A stretch of DNA of 64,000 nt from Myxococcales bacterium (GTDB taxonomy: Bacteria; Myxococcota; Polyangia; Nannocystales; Nannocystaceae). Below are positions 1 through 8,282 of the stretch, one piece after another. Made by a program: the position numbers and the translations under genes. The notes below the pieces were generated by a model. That model ran no database searches. It saw only the letters and a list, made by a program, of their open reading frames with translations, and was not told where the DNA came from. Numbering within the stretch: position 1 is the stretch's first letter; the number at the start of each line of letters is the position of its first letter. Location: assembly GCA_016793465.1 (NCBI GenBank), contig JAEUJW010000058.1:183980-247979 (forward strand), written 5' to 3'.

Positions 1-76
1 CGCGCTCCCGGGCTTCGGCCGCATAGTTCGAGGGAACCGCCGAGATGCGCGGGCGGCGGGCGGTTAGTCTGGCGAC

Positions 77-661
77 ATGTTGTTGAACGCTCGTGCTTCG
101 CTGGCGCGCTCGTCGGGCGCGGTTCGTCCTGCACCACCGGCGGGTCGCGCGAGCCTCCGCGCGCCGACGCAGGGCCGGGTGCTCCAGGCGTTCTCGGGCA
201 GGACGGCGCGGCCCGTCCAGTGCGCGCGGGCGCAGGTCGGCGTCACGCGGGCCGAGCTGCGGCGGATGGCCCAGACGGCGCACGACCTGAACATGGCGTA
301 CTTCGGCAACACCAACTATCCCGAGAAGGAGTCGCAGAACACGGTGGCGATCATCAAGCTGGCCAACGATCAGGGGGACAACCGCGCCGGGGACTACATC
401 TGCATCACCCAGCGCTACTACAAGGCCATCTATGACGCGGCGCCGGACCATGACATCGCCGCGGTCACCAACCCGGACTCGACCGACGCGGCGAACATCC
501 ACGCGGAGGAGCTGGCGGTCCAGGAGTTCGGCGGCAACATCGCGGGCATGGGGATCTCCAAGCCGCCGTGCGGGCGCAACTTCAGGGACTGCGAGCGGCT
601 GCTGGCGCGGCAGCGCATCCCCTACGCCTACTGGACGCGCGACGGCGTCGTCGACGGCTGA
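77..661 (+). CDS. Deaminase-fold protein, polymorphic-toxin-like
   Basis: The C-terminal half carries the two signatures of the cytidine-deaminase fold: a His-Ala-Glu triad (NIHAEELAVQ) followed by a Pro-Cys-x6-Cys pair (PPCGRNFRDC). These would bind zinc and provide the catalytic Glu. The spacing of the second Cys is wider than the usual CxxC of housekeeping deaminases but falls in the range I recall for toxin deaminases. The first ~55 residues are Arg/Ala/Pro-rich with two short repeats (GRVLQAF and ARPVQCA). They look like the variable leaders seen before effector domains in myxobacteria, not like a signal peptide. No immunity gene is obvious: the downstream gene is convergent. The ATG at 77 was chosen as the first start; a later one cannot be excluded. 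The fold is fairly sure; the substrate and toxin role are inferred. Confidence 0.65.
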   Translation: MLLNARASLARSSGAVRPAPPAGRASLRAPTQGRVLQAFSGRTARPVQCARAQVGVTRAELRRMAQTAHDLNMAYFGNTNYPEKESQNTVAIIKLANDQGDNRAGDYICITQRYYKAIYDAAPDHDIAAVTNPDSTDAANIHAEELAVQEFGGNIAGMGISKPPCGRNFRDCERLLARQRIPYAYWTRDGVVDG

Positions 662-680
662 GGGCGGCGCGGGGCCCTCA
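659..680. terminator. Convergent hairpin spanning both stop codons
   Basis: A 7-bp perfect inverted repeat (TGAGGGC / GCCCTCA, 8-nt loop) lies between the deaminase-like gene and the PD-(D/E)XK gene. The TGA of the first and the TGA of the second form the outer ends of the stem. It is a compact two-way terminator candidate without a clear U tract. Confidence 0.5.
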
Positions 681-1739
681 GGGCTTCGCCAGCGGCCTGG
701 CGGAGATCTGGCCGGCGACGGCGCGCAGCTGGGCGATGACGTCGTCGATGACGGCGTGCTGCTCGCGACCGGTGAGCAGGTCGAGGCTCAGCATGATGCC
801 GTCCTCGATCTCGCACAGCACGCGCTTGTGCTCGGCGGCCCATTTAGTCAGGCGCTCCTTGACGACCTTGGCCTGGCCGTAGTTCCAGTCGAAGGTGAGC
901 CACAGCGGGCCGGTCTCGTACTTGCGCCAGCGGATGAGGTCGACGCCGAGCCAGGCGACGGGGCCCCTGTCGCCGGTGAACTGGAGCTTCTGACCGAACG
1001 CGTACCAGTACTGGGGCTGCTTGCCGCTGACGCCGCGGAACACGTCGGGGGCGCCCTTGTCGACCACGCCGCGGACGATGTCGACGTACTGGATCATGCG
1101 GGCGGGCAGCTGCGGGTCGGTCAGCTCCTCGCGCAGGAGCGGGCGGGCGGGGCTCTCGTCGGCGGTGCGGCACACGCCCTCGAGCTGCTCGAGGTTGGTG
1201 CGGGCTTCGTCGCTGGCCGCGTCTTTGAGGGCTTTCAGGACGGCGGCCCACGACTGGATGTGGATCCGCTGGCTGTGGGCGCGGCCGGTGAGCTCGAGGG
1301 TTTGCTGGTCGAGCTCGTCGAAGGCGAGGCCTCTGGATTTCAGGCGCTCCTGCAGCTCGCGCCACAGGTAGAGGCGGCGCCACTCGGGCGCGATGAACAG
1401 CAGCAGGGTCGGGCCGGGCTCGGCGGCGAGGCGCTCGAGGTAGGCCACGGGCTGCTGGTCGGTGAGGGCGGCGCCGAACTTGTTCTCGACGAACACCCGC
1501 ACGGCGTCGCCCTGGCGGCCGCACATGTCGGGGCGGCCGTCGGTGCTGGACTCCTGGGTGGTGAAGCGGAGCTCGCCCTCGAGGCCGGGCTGGGCGGCGC
1601 GCAGCAGGCCGGCGAAGCGCTCGCGCAGCGGCGGGTAGCGGCCCAGCAGGAAGGCCAGGCCCTCGGTCGCGGCGTCCTCGTAGCGCCGCGGCATGCCCCA
1701 TCCGATCAGGTGGCCGAGGATCGTCTCGTGTGCACTCAT
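678..1739 (-). CDS. PD-(D/E)XK nuclease superfamily protein
   Basis: A 353-residue protein with the core of the PD-(D/E)XK fold near its N-terminus: an Arg-Pro-Asp at about residues 69-71, then VFVENKF with Glu85 and Lys87, spaced as in the classic D...ExK metal-binding site. Such proteins are often defence or mobile-element associated, and many homologues are annotated only as PDDEXK proteins of unknown role. The ATG at 1739 follows a GAGGGGAGGG ribosome-binding site and is preferred over the longer reading from 1814. It is convergent with the deaminase-like gene. I see no partner methylase, so a restriction role is not supported. The family call is good; the function is unknown. Confidence 0.7.
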   Translation of the reverse strand: MSAHETILGHLIGWGMPRRYEDAATEGLAFLLGRYPPLRERFAGLLRAAQPGLEGELRFTTQESSTDGRPDMCGRQGDAVRVFVENKFGAALTDQQPVAYLERLAAEPGPTLLLFIAPEWRRLYLWRELQERLKSRGLAFDELDQQTLELTGRAHSQRIHIQSWAAVLKALKDAASDEARTNLEQLEGVCRTADESPARPLLREELTDPQLPARMIQYVDIVRGVVDKGAPDVFRGVSGKQPQYWYAFGQKLQFTGDRGPVAWLGVDLIRWRKYETGPLWLTFDWNYGQAKVVKERLTKWAAEHKRVLCEIEDGIMLSLDLLTGREQHAVIDDVIAQLRAVAGQISARPLAKP

Positions 1740-1853
1740 GGTCGCCCCCTCCCCTCGCCTCGCGGCGAACCAAGCCCAGGCGACCATCTTCACGGATGGC
1801 GGCGCGTAAAGCAAAGGCGCGAAGTGAAGCGGGGCGGACGCGCGAGGCTCACC

Positions 1854-1871
1854 GGTCCCGAGGGACAGGTG
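1854..1871. repeat. Dispersed palindrome (TCCC-GA-GGGA type)
   Basis: One copy of the recurring TGTCCC-N2-GGGACA element, here intergenic, with the right half extended to GGGACAGGTG. Confidence 0.5.
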
Positions 1872-2723
1872 TCACTCGCCGCGGTCGCGCACGAACTCGG
1901 CGATGCGGGCGGCCAGCGCGTAGGGGCGGTCCATGTAGGGGCAGTGGCCGAAGTCCTCGGGCTCCTCGAAGGTCACGTGCCCGGGCAGCGCGCGGCGGAA
2001 GAACTCGAGCGAGGCGGGCGGGAGGACGCGCTCGGAGCGGCCCCACTGCAGGAGCGTGGGGGCCTGCAGCTCGGCCAGCTGCTCCGCGGTGAACATGTGG
2101 GCGGGCTGGAACGACTCGAGCAGGTCGCGCAGGGGGCCGCGGCCGAACTTCCACAGGATGTCGGGGGCGATGACGTTGTTGAGCCAGTGGGGGCGGTGGG
2201 TCAGGCTGTCGACGAGGCGGCGGGCGTGGCGGAGGCCGACGACGCGGAAGTGGTCGCGCAGGGCGGCGAAGTCCTGGGCGTCGACCGTGGCGCCGGCGGG
2301 GGAGGAGAGGAACAGGCCGCGCACGCGGGACGGGTGCTCGAGGGCGAAGCGGAGGGCGAAGGCGCCGCCCATGGAGTTGCCGAACAGCACGGCGGGGCGG
2401 TCGAGCTCGCGGAGCAGCAGCTCGGCCAGGCCGGCGTAGGCGTGGTCGACGCTGAGGGGGCCGGCGACGCGGCTGAAGCCGTGGGCGGGGGCGTCGGGGG
2501 CGATGAGGCGGCCGACGCGGGTGCGCAGGTAGGCGATCACGCGGGCGAACGAGGTCGCGTTGGCGCCGAAGCCGTGGAGGATGACGAGCGGCGGGAGCGC
2601 GTGGGGGCCGTGCGACTCGTAGAGGTGGAGGTCGCCGGCGGAGGTCGAGACCTCGCGGCTGGCGATGCCGAGGGCGTGCAGGCGGCGACGGATCAGGCGC
2701 TCGACGACGGGGAGGAGGATCAT
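1872..2723 (-). CDS. Alpha/beta-fold hydrolase
   Basis: A 283-residue single-domain alpha/beta hydrolase. An HGFGAN oxyanion motif lies at residues 50-55, the nucleophile elbow GNSMGG places Ser at 117, and the catalytic His is in EDFGHCPYM near the C-terminus. The segment that normally gives the acid (G-x-x-D) reads GRSERVLPP, so a Glu, or another residue, must serve as the acid if the enzyme is active. The protein resembles C-C bond hydrolases and lipases, but the substrate cannot be told. No signal peptide is clear. It lies in a same-strand run downstream of the lipoprotein and pterin dehydratase genes. Confidence 0.8.
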   Translation of the reverse strand: MILLPVVERLIRRRLHALGIASREVSTSAGDLHLYESHGPHALPPLVILHGFGANATSFARVIAYLRTRVGRLIAPDAPAHGFSRVAGPLSVDHAYAGLAELLLRELDRPAVLFGNSMGGAFALRFALEHPSRVRGLFLSSPAGATVDAQDFAALRDHFRVVGLRHARRLVDSLTHRPHWLNNVIAPDILWKFGRGPLRDLLESFQPAHMFTAEQLAELQAPTLLQWGRSERVLPPASLEFFRRALPGHVTFEEPEDFGHCPYMDRPYALAARIAEFVRDRGE

Positions 2724-2766
2724 GGGGGTCGCGTCCGCGGCGAGGCGCCGGGGTGGGGGGTCGGGG

Positions 2767-2783
2767 TGTCCCGCGGGACAGGT
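2767..2783. repeat. Dispersed palindrome (perfect core)
   Basis: A perfect 14-bp palindrome TGTCCCGCGGGACA followed by GGT, in the short gap between two minus-strand genes. It is one of about ten copies of this element in the window. Confidence 0.6.
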
Positions 2784-2796
2784 CGGCGGGGCGCGC

Positions 2797-3219
2797 TCAG
2801 TAGGTCGGGCAGGTCCACGCCTTGGGCGGGCAGTCGGTGCAGCGGCCGCCCATGCAGGCGCCGCCGCAGGTCGAGACGGTCTTCAGGTCGGCGCGGGTGA
2901 CGTAGTAGTAGGGGCCGTCGACGGCGGCGTCGCAGTCGACGCCGACGAGCTCGCCGCAGGCGCGCTCGTAGCGGCAGCGCTCGCCGAAGCGCTCCTTGAT
3001 CCTGGCGGCGAGCTCGGGGTCGGGCGGGCCGCCGGGGACGGGCTCGGCGGCGGGCGGGTCGGCCTGTTTGGGGCTGGCGAAGCCGGCGCCCGCGTCGTCG
3101 TCGGCGGGGCGGCTCGGCGTCGGCGCGGCGGGGCGGTCGCCGACCGGCGCGGTGGTCGGGGTGTTGTCGCAGGCGGCGAGCGCCGCGACGAGGGTGAGCA
3201 GGGGGACGAGGCGCGTCAT
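2797..3219 (-). CDS. Cys-rich secreted lipoprotein, unknown function
   Basis: A 140-residue protein with a lipoprotein signal peptide ending in LAAC (Cys near residue 17), then a Pro/Ala/Asp-rich linker, then a small Cys-rich domain. The domain ends with a cluster of eight or so Cys ([20 protein letters not shown]) likely to form disulfides. Its ATG overlaps the stop of the pterin dehydratase gene by 4 bp, so it is translationally coupled and co-transcribed with it. I do not recognise a named family. The start is set by the overlap and the signal peptide. Confidence 0.75.
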   Translation of the reverse strand: MTRLVPLLTLVAALAACDNTPTTAPVGDRPAAPTPSRPADDDAGAGFASPKQADPPAAEPVPGGPPDPELAARIKERFGERCRYERACGELVGVDCDAAVDGPYYYVTRADLKTVSTCGGACMGGRCTDCPPKAWTCPTY

Positions 3220-3512
3220 GGGGCCGGGACGAGGCGGTCGACCGCGGTGGCGAGCTGGATGTCGCGCTGGCTGAGGCCGCCGGCGTCGTGGGTGCTCAGG
3301 GTGATCTCGACGCGGTCGTAGACGTTGAGCCACTCGGGGTGGTGGTCGTGCTTCTCGGCGAGCAGGGCCACGCGGGCCATGAAGGCGAACGCGGCGCTGA
3401 AGTCGGAGAACTTGAAGGTGCGGGTGATGGCGTCGCGGCCCTCGACCTCGGACCAGGCGGGCACGCCGGCGAGGGCCGCGGTGCGGGCGGTGCCGGTGAG
3501 TCGTTCGAGCAT
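3216..3512 (-). CDS. phhB: 4a-hydroxytetrahydrobiopterin dehydratase
   Basis: A 98-residue protein of the pterin-4a-carbinolamine dehydratase (PCD/DCoH) family. It recycles the 4a-hydroxy-tetrahydropterin formed by aromatic amino acid hydroxylases. The diagnostic segment is [E/K]-x-x-HHPEW-xx-Y, seen here as [17 protein letters not shown], followed by the [15 protein letters not shown] block. Length and motif are typical for a cytosolic bacterial enzyme. No phenylalanine hydroxylase gene lies nearby. It precedes a lipoprotein gene with an ATGA overlap and follows the Coq4-like gene at a 21-bp gap. Confidence 0.92.
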   Translation of the reverse strand: MLERLTGTARTAALAGVPAWSEVEGRDAITRTFKFSDFSAAFAFMARVALLAEKHDHHPEWLNVYDRVEITLSTHDAGGLSQRDIQLATAVDRLVPAP

Positions 3513-3533
3513 GGGGACCCCCTTCGGATGGGA

Positions 3534-4733
3534 CTAGAAGTAGTCGGGATCGTCGGGCGTGAGGGCCGGGGTGATCTTCGTCGAGTTCTCCTCGACCTGG
3601 TAGGTGGGCTCGGGCTGCTGCTGGCGCGGCGGCGGCGGCGGCGGCGGCCTGGCCGGCGAGCGGGTCGGTCCGCTGGCGGCGCGCGCGGGCTCGGGGCGCG
3701 GAGGCTCGGGGCGGGGCGGCTCGGGGCGGGGCGGCGGTTCGGGCGCGGGCGGCGGGGTGGGATGCGCGGCCTCCTCCTCGGCGAGGGCCATGAAGCTGGC
3801 GAGCAGCTTCGACGGCGTCGAGGGCGGGGCGGCGGGGCGGTTGCTGCGCTCGGGCGGGGCGGGCTTGGCGGGCTCCGGGGCGGACGAGCCGCCGAAGCCG
3901 GCGAAGCCGCGGTTGCTCGACGAGCTGCTGCTGGAGGAGCTCGAGGACGACGAGCGGCCGAGGGCGGCGAAGCCGTCCTCGCCGAAGGCGGAGGTGTTGG
4001 GGCCGGAGGCGCGGCGGGTGGTGGTGGTGACGGGGGCGGGGGCGGGCTCGTAGCGCAGGTGGGCGACGGCGGAGCTGCGGGCTGGGATCTCGACGAGCTC
4101 GCGCAGCTGCGGGACCTGGGCCGACCACAGCTCCTCCCAGGCGATGCCGAGGAACGAGCGGGCGGCCTTGCCGCGCTGATAGGCCTCGGCTGTGACCTCG
4201 AGGGCGGGGCCGAGGAGGTCGGGCGAGTCGCGGGTGATCTGCAGGAGCACCGAGGAGATGATCACGCCGCTGATAAGGTTGTCGAGCTGGCCGACGTAGT
4301 AGGCCTGCAGGGCCAGCTCGCCCAGCGGGGACGCGTCGTACTCGGTGACCACATGGAGGATCGGGTGGGTCACCCGGACCCGCTGGCCGAGGTAGACGTT
4401 GGGGTCGCCGAGGTCGAGGGCGCTGCTGGGGGCCTGCGGCTGCGAGAGCTTGTTGTGGCGGAGGTAGCGGACGACCTCGAAGCCGAGGGTGCCCTCGCCG
4501 AGGTCGGTCAGCTTGTCGAACGGCTCGGGCGGCGGGAGGTAGCGGCTCTCGTAGAGCGCGCGCACGCCCGGCTGCTCGAGCAGCTTGTCGGCCCCCAGGG
4601 TCATGCCGCGCAGGTCCTTCAGGCTGAGGCGGCCGAACAGCTCGCCGATGTCGAGGTTCTCGGGGGTCGCGGCGGGGCTGTCCACGCCGAGGAAGGCGCT
4701 GGCGAGCTTCAGCTTTTTGAAGGGGTCGAACAT
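3534..4733 (-). CDS. Coq4-like protein with low-complexity tail
   Basis: The first ~230 residues match the Coq4 (ubiquinone biosynthesis scaffold/oxidative decarboxylase) family. There is an EGTLGFEVVRYLRHNKL block (residues 80-96) and the metal-site region VTHPILHVVTEYDASPLGELAL. The family motif is HDxxH-x11-E. Here the spacing is exact (His123, His127, Glu139) but the Asp is Pro124. After residue ~230 the protein changes to a Ser run of about 13 residues, then Pro/Glu/Arg repeats (PEPPRP), which are not part of Coq4. Myxobacteria use menaquinone, so the role may not be in ubiquinone synthesis. No coq or ubi gene is near. Domain identity is likely; function is open. Confidence 0.72.
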   Translation of the reverse strand: MFDPFKKLKLASAFLGVDSPAATPENLDIGELFGRLSLKDLRGMTLGADKLLEQPGVRALYESRYLPPPEPFDKLTDLGEGTLGFEVVRYLRHNKLSQPQAPSSALDLGDPNVYLGQRVRVTHPILHVVTEYDASPLGELALQAYYVGQLDNLISGVIISSVLLQITRDSPDLLGPALEVTAEAYQRGKAARSFLGIAWEELWSAQVPQLRELVEIPARSSAVAHLRYEPAPAPVTTTTRRASGPNTSAFGEDGFAALGRSSSSSSSSSSSSSNRGFAGFGGSSAPEPAKPAPPERSNRPAAPPSTPSKLLASFMALAEEEAAHPTPPPAPEPPPRPEPPRPEPPRPEPARAASGPTRSPARPPPPPPPRQQQPEPTYQVEENSTKITPALTPDDPDYF

Positions 4734-4937
4734 CGGGCCGGGCTCTCCGGATGGTACCGCACGGGGCGCGCGCGAGGGAACCCGGCATCCGGGTCCGCCC
4801 GGGGTCCGGGGGGTGCGGGGGCACGGCGGCAGTCAGGCGGTGGGCAGCCGGGGAACCACGACGTGCGGTTGTGATGCGAGGCGCGTGCTTTCGAGGCGGG
4901 CGCGGCGTGCTGACGAGGAGGGCCGATCGGCCGCAGG

Positions 4938-4966
4938 CCGACCCAGGCCCCGGAGGGGCCGTGAAG
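4938..4966. terminator. Repeated GGCCCC-GGA-GGGGCC terminator hairpin
   Basis: A 29-bp element with a perfect 6-bp stem and GGA loop, directly after the rlmN stop (minus strand). The same 29 bases occur at 57616-57644, again directly after a minus-strand stop codon, which supports a terminator function. Confidence 0.65.
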
Positions 4967-6136
4967 CTAGACCAGGGGGAGGCTGTGGGGGCGGCGGGTG
5001 CGGGGAGGGGGACGGCCGGCGGGGCTGCCGAGCTGGCCGCAGGCGGCCATGCGTTCGTCGCCGCGGGTGGTGCGGATGGAGGTATTGAGGTGGCGGGCCT
5101 GGAGGGCGGCCTTGAAGGCGGCGACGCGCGCGGGGTCGGGGCGGCGGAATTCGGAGCCCGGGTGGGGGTTGAAGGGGATGAGATTGAGCTTGCAGGGGAG
5201 GTCGTGGACGAGGTCGGCGAGGCGCTGGGCGTCCTCGGGGGAGTCGTTGACGTCGGCGAGGAGCACGTACTCGAGGGTGATGCGCTCGCGGCGGCGCAGG
5301 GGGAGGGCGCGGAGGGCGGCGAGCAGGACCTTCAGGGGGTACTTGCGGTTGACGGGCATGAGCCAGTCGCGGATCTCCTCCGTGGTGGCGTTGATGCTGA
5401 CGGCCAGGCGGGCGGGGGAGGCGGCGAAAAATTGCTGGATGGCCGGGACGATCCCCGACGTCGAGACGGTGACGCGGCGGTGCGACAGGCCGAGGCCGCG
5501 GTCGTCGCAGAGGATGCGGGTGGCGGCGACCACGTTGGCGAGGTTGTGCAGCGGCTCGCCCATGCCCATGAACACCACGTTCGACAGCCACAGCTCGGGG
5601 AACAGGCGGCGCGCGAGCACGACCTGGTCGACGATCTCGGCGGTCGTCAGGTGGCGCGACAGGCCCATCTTCGCGGTCAGGCAGAACTGACAGTTCATGG
5701 CGCAGCCGACCTGGCTCGACACGCACAGGGTGGCGCGGCCGTCTTCGCCGACCACGCCGGGGATGATCACCGACTCGATGACGGCGCCGTCGGCTGTCCT
5801 CAAGGCCAGCTTGGCGGTGCCGTCGTCGGCGCGGTGGACGCTGTCGACCGTGAGCGCGTCGAGGGTCGCGGCGGCGGCCAGGCGGGCGCGCAGGCCGGCG
5901 TCGATCTCGAGGATGTCGGCGAAGTCGGCGGCGAGGCGGCGGTAGAGCGCGGCCCACAGGCGCTCGGCCTGGGCCGGGCGGGCGCCGTGCGCGACGGCCC
6001 AGGCGAGCAGCTCGGGGCGCGGGAGGTTCTTCAGCGCCGTGCGGGTCGCGGCCGCGGGGGCGGCGACGGCGGCGTCGAGGCGCGGGGCGCCGTCGGGACC
6101 GATCGCGGGGTGATCGGTGTGCGGGTCGTCGGCCAT
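4967..6136 (-). CDS. rlmN: Dual-specificity RNA methyltransferase RlmN
   Basis: A radical SAM enzyme that methylates C2 of adenine in 23S rRNA (A2503 in E. coli numbering) and in some tRNAs. The cluster motif CxxxCxxC is present as CAMNCQFC, preceded by the SSQVG and followed by the GMGEP SAM-binding motif. The resolving/methyl-carrying Cys near the end is present in RGDERMAACGQL. The N-terminal domain (LPRPELLAWAVAHG) is typical. The ATG at 6136 gives 389 residues. A GTG at 6172 would add 12 residues, and neither has a strong ribosome-binding site. The Pro/Arg-rich last 20 residues are a non-conserved extension. Confidence 0.95.
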   Translation of the reverse strand: MADDPHTDHPAIGPDGAPRLDAAVAAPAAATRTALKNLPRPELLAWAVAHGARPAQAERLWAALYRRLAADFADILEIDAGLRARLAAAATLDALTVDSVHRADDGTAKLALRTADGAVIESVIIPGVVGEDGRATLCVSSQVGCAMNCQFCLTAKMGLSRHLTTAEIVDQVVLARRLFPELWLSNVVFMGMGEPLHNLANVVAATRILCDDRGLGLSHRRVTVSTSGIVPAIQQFFAASPARLAVSINATTEEIRDWLMPVNRKYPLKVLLAALRALPLRRRERITLEYVLLADVNDSPEDAQRLADLVHDLPCKLNLIPFNPHPGSEFRRPDPARVAAFKAALQARHLNTSIRTTRGDERMAACGQLGSPAGRPPPRTRRPHSLPLV

Positions 6137-6242
6137 GGCCCACGGCTCATAACACGGCGGCGGGCGCGTCACGAGCGGGGCGCGTCACGGGCGGCGGAGG
6201 GGCAGCAGAGTCACGGGCGGCGGCGGGGCAGCAGCGGTGGCG

Positions 6243-7028
6243 TCACGGGCGGCGGCGGCGGCGGCGGAGCAGCAGCGGGACGAGCAGGAGCGCGATCGGC
6301 GGGGCGGGGTGCGGGGCGACGGCGCACATGAACTGCTCCTCGGGCTCGACGGCGTGGGCGTCGCTCCAGCCGGAGAAGTTGCCGGAGAGGTCGTAGACGG
6401 CGAAGCGGAGGTCGTGTCGGTCCTCGGGCAGGTCGTTGATGCGGAGGTCGAGCGGGGTCTGCTCGGGCGGGACGGCGACGCCGAGCACGGGGCCGCGGCG
6501 GGCCTCGCCGACGAATGGGCTGGCGCTGCGGTCGGCGACGAGGATGCCGTCGACGTCGCCGGTGATGTCGACGCGGATCTGGCCGTTGACGGTGAACACG
6601 CGCTCGACCTCGGGGACCTCGGGGGGCTCGCCGTCGCCGGCCTCGCCGGTGCGGAAGCGGCCGAGGCGGTGGTCGCAGCGGCCGTCGCCGCAGGTCCGGA
6701 GCTCGTAGACGGTGTCGGGGGCGAGCGGGGCGGCCGGGGTGTAGACCAGGAGGTCGCCGCGCGGAGTGACGATCTTGGTGGGGGTGCCGAGCTCGACGTC
6801 GCCGCCTGGGCCGTGGAGGATCGGCGTGCGCGCGTCGACGTAGTTGAGGCTCTCGGTCGCGGTCTGGGCGTCGAGCCAGACGCGGGTGTCGAGCGGCACG
6901 TCGGCGGCGCCGTCGTGCGGCTGCTGCAGGTAGAGCGTCGGCCCGGTGTAGATGAGGGCGCTCGTCGGGGCCGCCGCGAGCAGGACTGCGGCGGCGAGCG
7001 CGGAGCCGAGGGCGAGGGACGGGCGCAT
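6243..7028 (-). CDS. Secreted Ig-like protein with MYXO-CTERM-type tail
   Basis: About 260 residues. It has an N-terminal signal peptide (cleavage near PTSALIYTG), a middle part resembling Big_5-type Ig-like repeats (VPLDTRVWLDA ... YTPAAPLAPDTVYELRT), and a C-terminus of Cys, hydrophobic segment and six Arg (CAVAPHP ... [10 protein letters not shown]). That tail matches the MYXO-CTERM sorting signal used in myxobacteria for surface anchoring. ATG 7028 follows an AGGGAA ribosome-binding site and is preferred to a GTG at 7043. No enzymatic motif is present, so it is probably a surface protein. Confidence 0.75.
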   Translation of the reverse strand: MRPSLALGSALAAAVLLAAAPTSALIYTGPTLYLQQPHDGAADVPLDTRVWLDAQTATESLNYVDARTPILHGPGGDVELGTPTKIVTPRGDLLVYTPAAPLAPDTVYELRTCGDGRCDHRLGRFRTGEAGDGEPPEVPEVERVFTVNGQIRVDITGDVDGILVADRSASPFVGEARRGPVLGVAVPPEQTPLDLRINDLPEDRHDLRFAVYDLSGNFSGWSDAHAVEPEEQFMCAVAPHPAPPIALLLVPLLLRRRRRRP

Positions 7029-7177
7029 GAGGTTCCCTAGCACGCGCGCACGCGCGTGGCGGGGCCCGGGCGGGCGCGCGGGGCGGCGAACAATGCGGGC
7101 GGGGCGGCGAAGCGTGCCGGCGGGGGTGAGGGGGACGCGGCGTCGTGCGAGCGGCAGGTGGACTCGCGCGGGGTGCT

Positions 7178-7279
7178 CGAGCGGCGGGTGGGCTCGAGGG
7201 ACGTCGGGGGTGGTGGGGCGGTGAGGGCGACGCGTGGGGCGGCGCGCGAGCGGCGGGTGGGCTCGAGGGACGTCGGGGG
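7178..7279. repeat. Direct repeat pair, 33 bp
   Basis: Two identical 33-bp copies (7178-7210 and 7247-7279) start 69 bp apart in the ~390-bp gap between two minus-strand genes. A third, weaker copy seems to start near 7148. I see no gene in 7029-7419. Confidence 0.7.
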
Positions 7280-7345
7280 CGAGGTCGGCGCGGGCATCGC
7301 TCGAGCGGGGGCGGCCCGGGTAGCGCAGGCTGGGGCTGTTGAGAA

Positions 7346-7438
7346 ATTATCGGCTCAGGCGCGCAGGGCCGAGGAGTGGGGGCGGACCGGCGGCGGTGGG
7401 CCGTCGGGAGATTATCGGCTCAGGCGCGCAGGGCCGAG
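7346..7438. repeat. Duplicated 3' end of the methyltransferase gene, 28 bp
   Basis: 28 identical bases occur at 7346-7373 and 7411-7438. The second copy contains the stop codon and last codons of the methyltransferase gene, so the first looks like a partial tandem duplication of the gene end, lying just downstream. Confidence 0.7.
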
Positions 7439-8238
7439 AACAGGATGAGGGCGCCGCGGCGGTGGGCGGTGAACTGCTCGAGGCCGTGGGCCTGGCAGTG
7501 GCCGGCGAGTTCGTCGGCCTCGAACACGCGGGCGCCGCTGGCGAAGTGGACGGCGCCGCCGAACAGGCGCGGCGCGCCGCGCGGGTGGGCGAAGGTGCTG
7601 GCGACGAACGCCCCGCCGGGGCGGAGCACGCGGGCGGCCTCGGCGATGGCGGCGGGCGGGTCGGGCCACAGGTGCAGGGCCGCGCCGGCGTGCACGCCGG
7701 CGATGCTGGCGCCGGCGAACGGCAGGCGCACGACGTCGGCGCGGACGAGCGCGAGCGCGGCGGGCACGTCGGGGCGGTGCTGGGCGGCGACGGCCCGCTG
7801 CAGCATGGCGACCGACCAGTCGACGCCGTACACGCGGGCGAACGAGCCGCCGGCGGCCAGGCGGCGGCCGGTGAAGCCGGGGCCGCAGCTGAGGTCGACG
7901 ACGGGGGCGCCGGCGGCGGGGCGGAGGGCGGCCTCGACGAGCGCGAGCTCCTCGGCGTAGTCGGGCAGGCCGCCGCTGGCGAAGGCGATGAAGGTGGGGC
8001 GCCAGAGCCGCTCGTACACGGCGGCGAGCAGGCGGCTGTGCATGAGGCGGGCGCCGATGCTGGCGTTGCCGGCGTCGAGCCCGGACTCGGGGGCGCCGAT
8101 GAAGTCGAGGAAGCCGAGGTCGGCGGCGTAGTCGCGGTCGCAGCGCTCGCAGCGGGCGGCGGGCAGCGGGTGGCGGCCGCCGACGGGCGTGAGCGCGCCG
8201 AGGCACTGCGGGCACACGAGTTCGGAGGGGAGGGACAT
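7420..8238 (-). CDS. Class I SAM-dependent methyltransferase with Zn-ribbon N-terminus
   Basis: 272 residues. The N-terminus has CPQC ... CERC, a Trm112-like zinc ribbon, and the rest is a Rossmann methyltransferase. Motif I is VVDLSCGPGFTGRRLA, an acidic motif II lies at YGVDWS, and a motif near LRPGGAFVAST marks the post-III strand. It is closest to the UbiE/Methyltransf_11 type. Proteins with this layout act on quinones, lipids or small molecules, and the substrate is not evident. The last codons lie in the duplicated 28-bp segment described separately. The ATG at 8238 begins MSLPSELVCP. Confidence 0.8.
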   Translation of the reverse strand: MSLPSELVCPQCLGALTPVGGRHPLPAARCERCDRDYAADLGFLDFIGAPESGLDAGNASIGARLMHSRLLAAVYERLWRPTFIAFASGGLPDYAEELALVEAALRPAAGAPVVDLSCGPGFTGRRLAAGGSFARVYGVDWSVAMLQRAVAAQHRPDVPAALALVRADVVRLPFAGASIAGVHAGAALHLWPDPPAAIAEAARVLRPGGAFVASTFAHPRGAPRLFGGAVHFASGARVFEADELAGHCQAHGLEQFTAHRRGALILFSALRA

Positions 8239-8282
8239 GCGTGGGCCTTGGGGGCGACGCGCGCGGGTCGGGGCCGCGGTCG

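Noticed and set aside
432..2900. A very long plus-strand frame of over 800 residues
   Set aside because: It is the antisense of the PD-(D/E)XK and alpha/beta hydrolase genes. Its composition (Glu/Gly/Val/Ala/Leu-rich, no motif) is typical of shadow frames at this GC content.
6172..6172. A longer rlmN start at GTG 6172
   Set aside because: The added residues (MTRPPPCYEPWA) are not part of the family and no ribosome-binding site precedes it.
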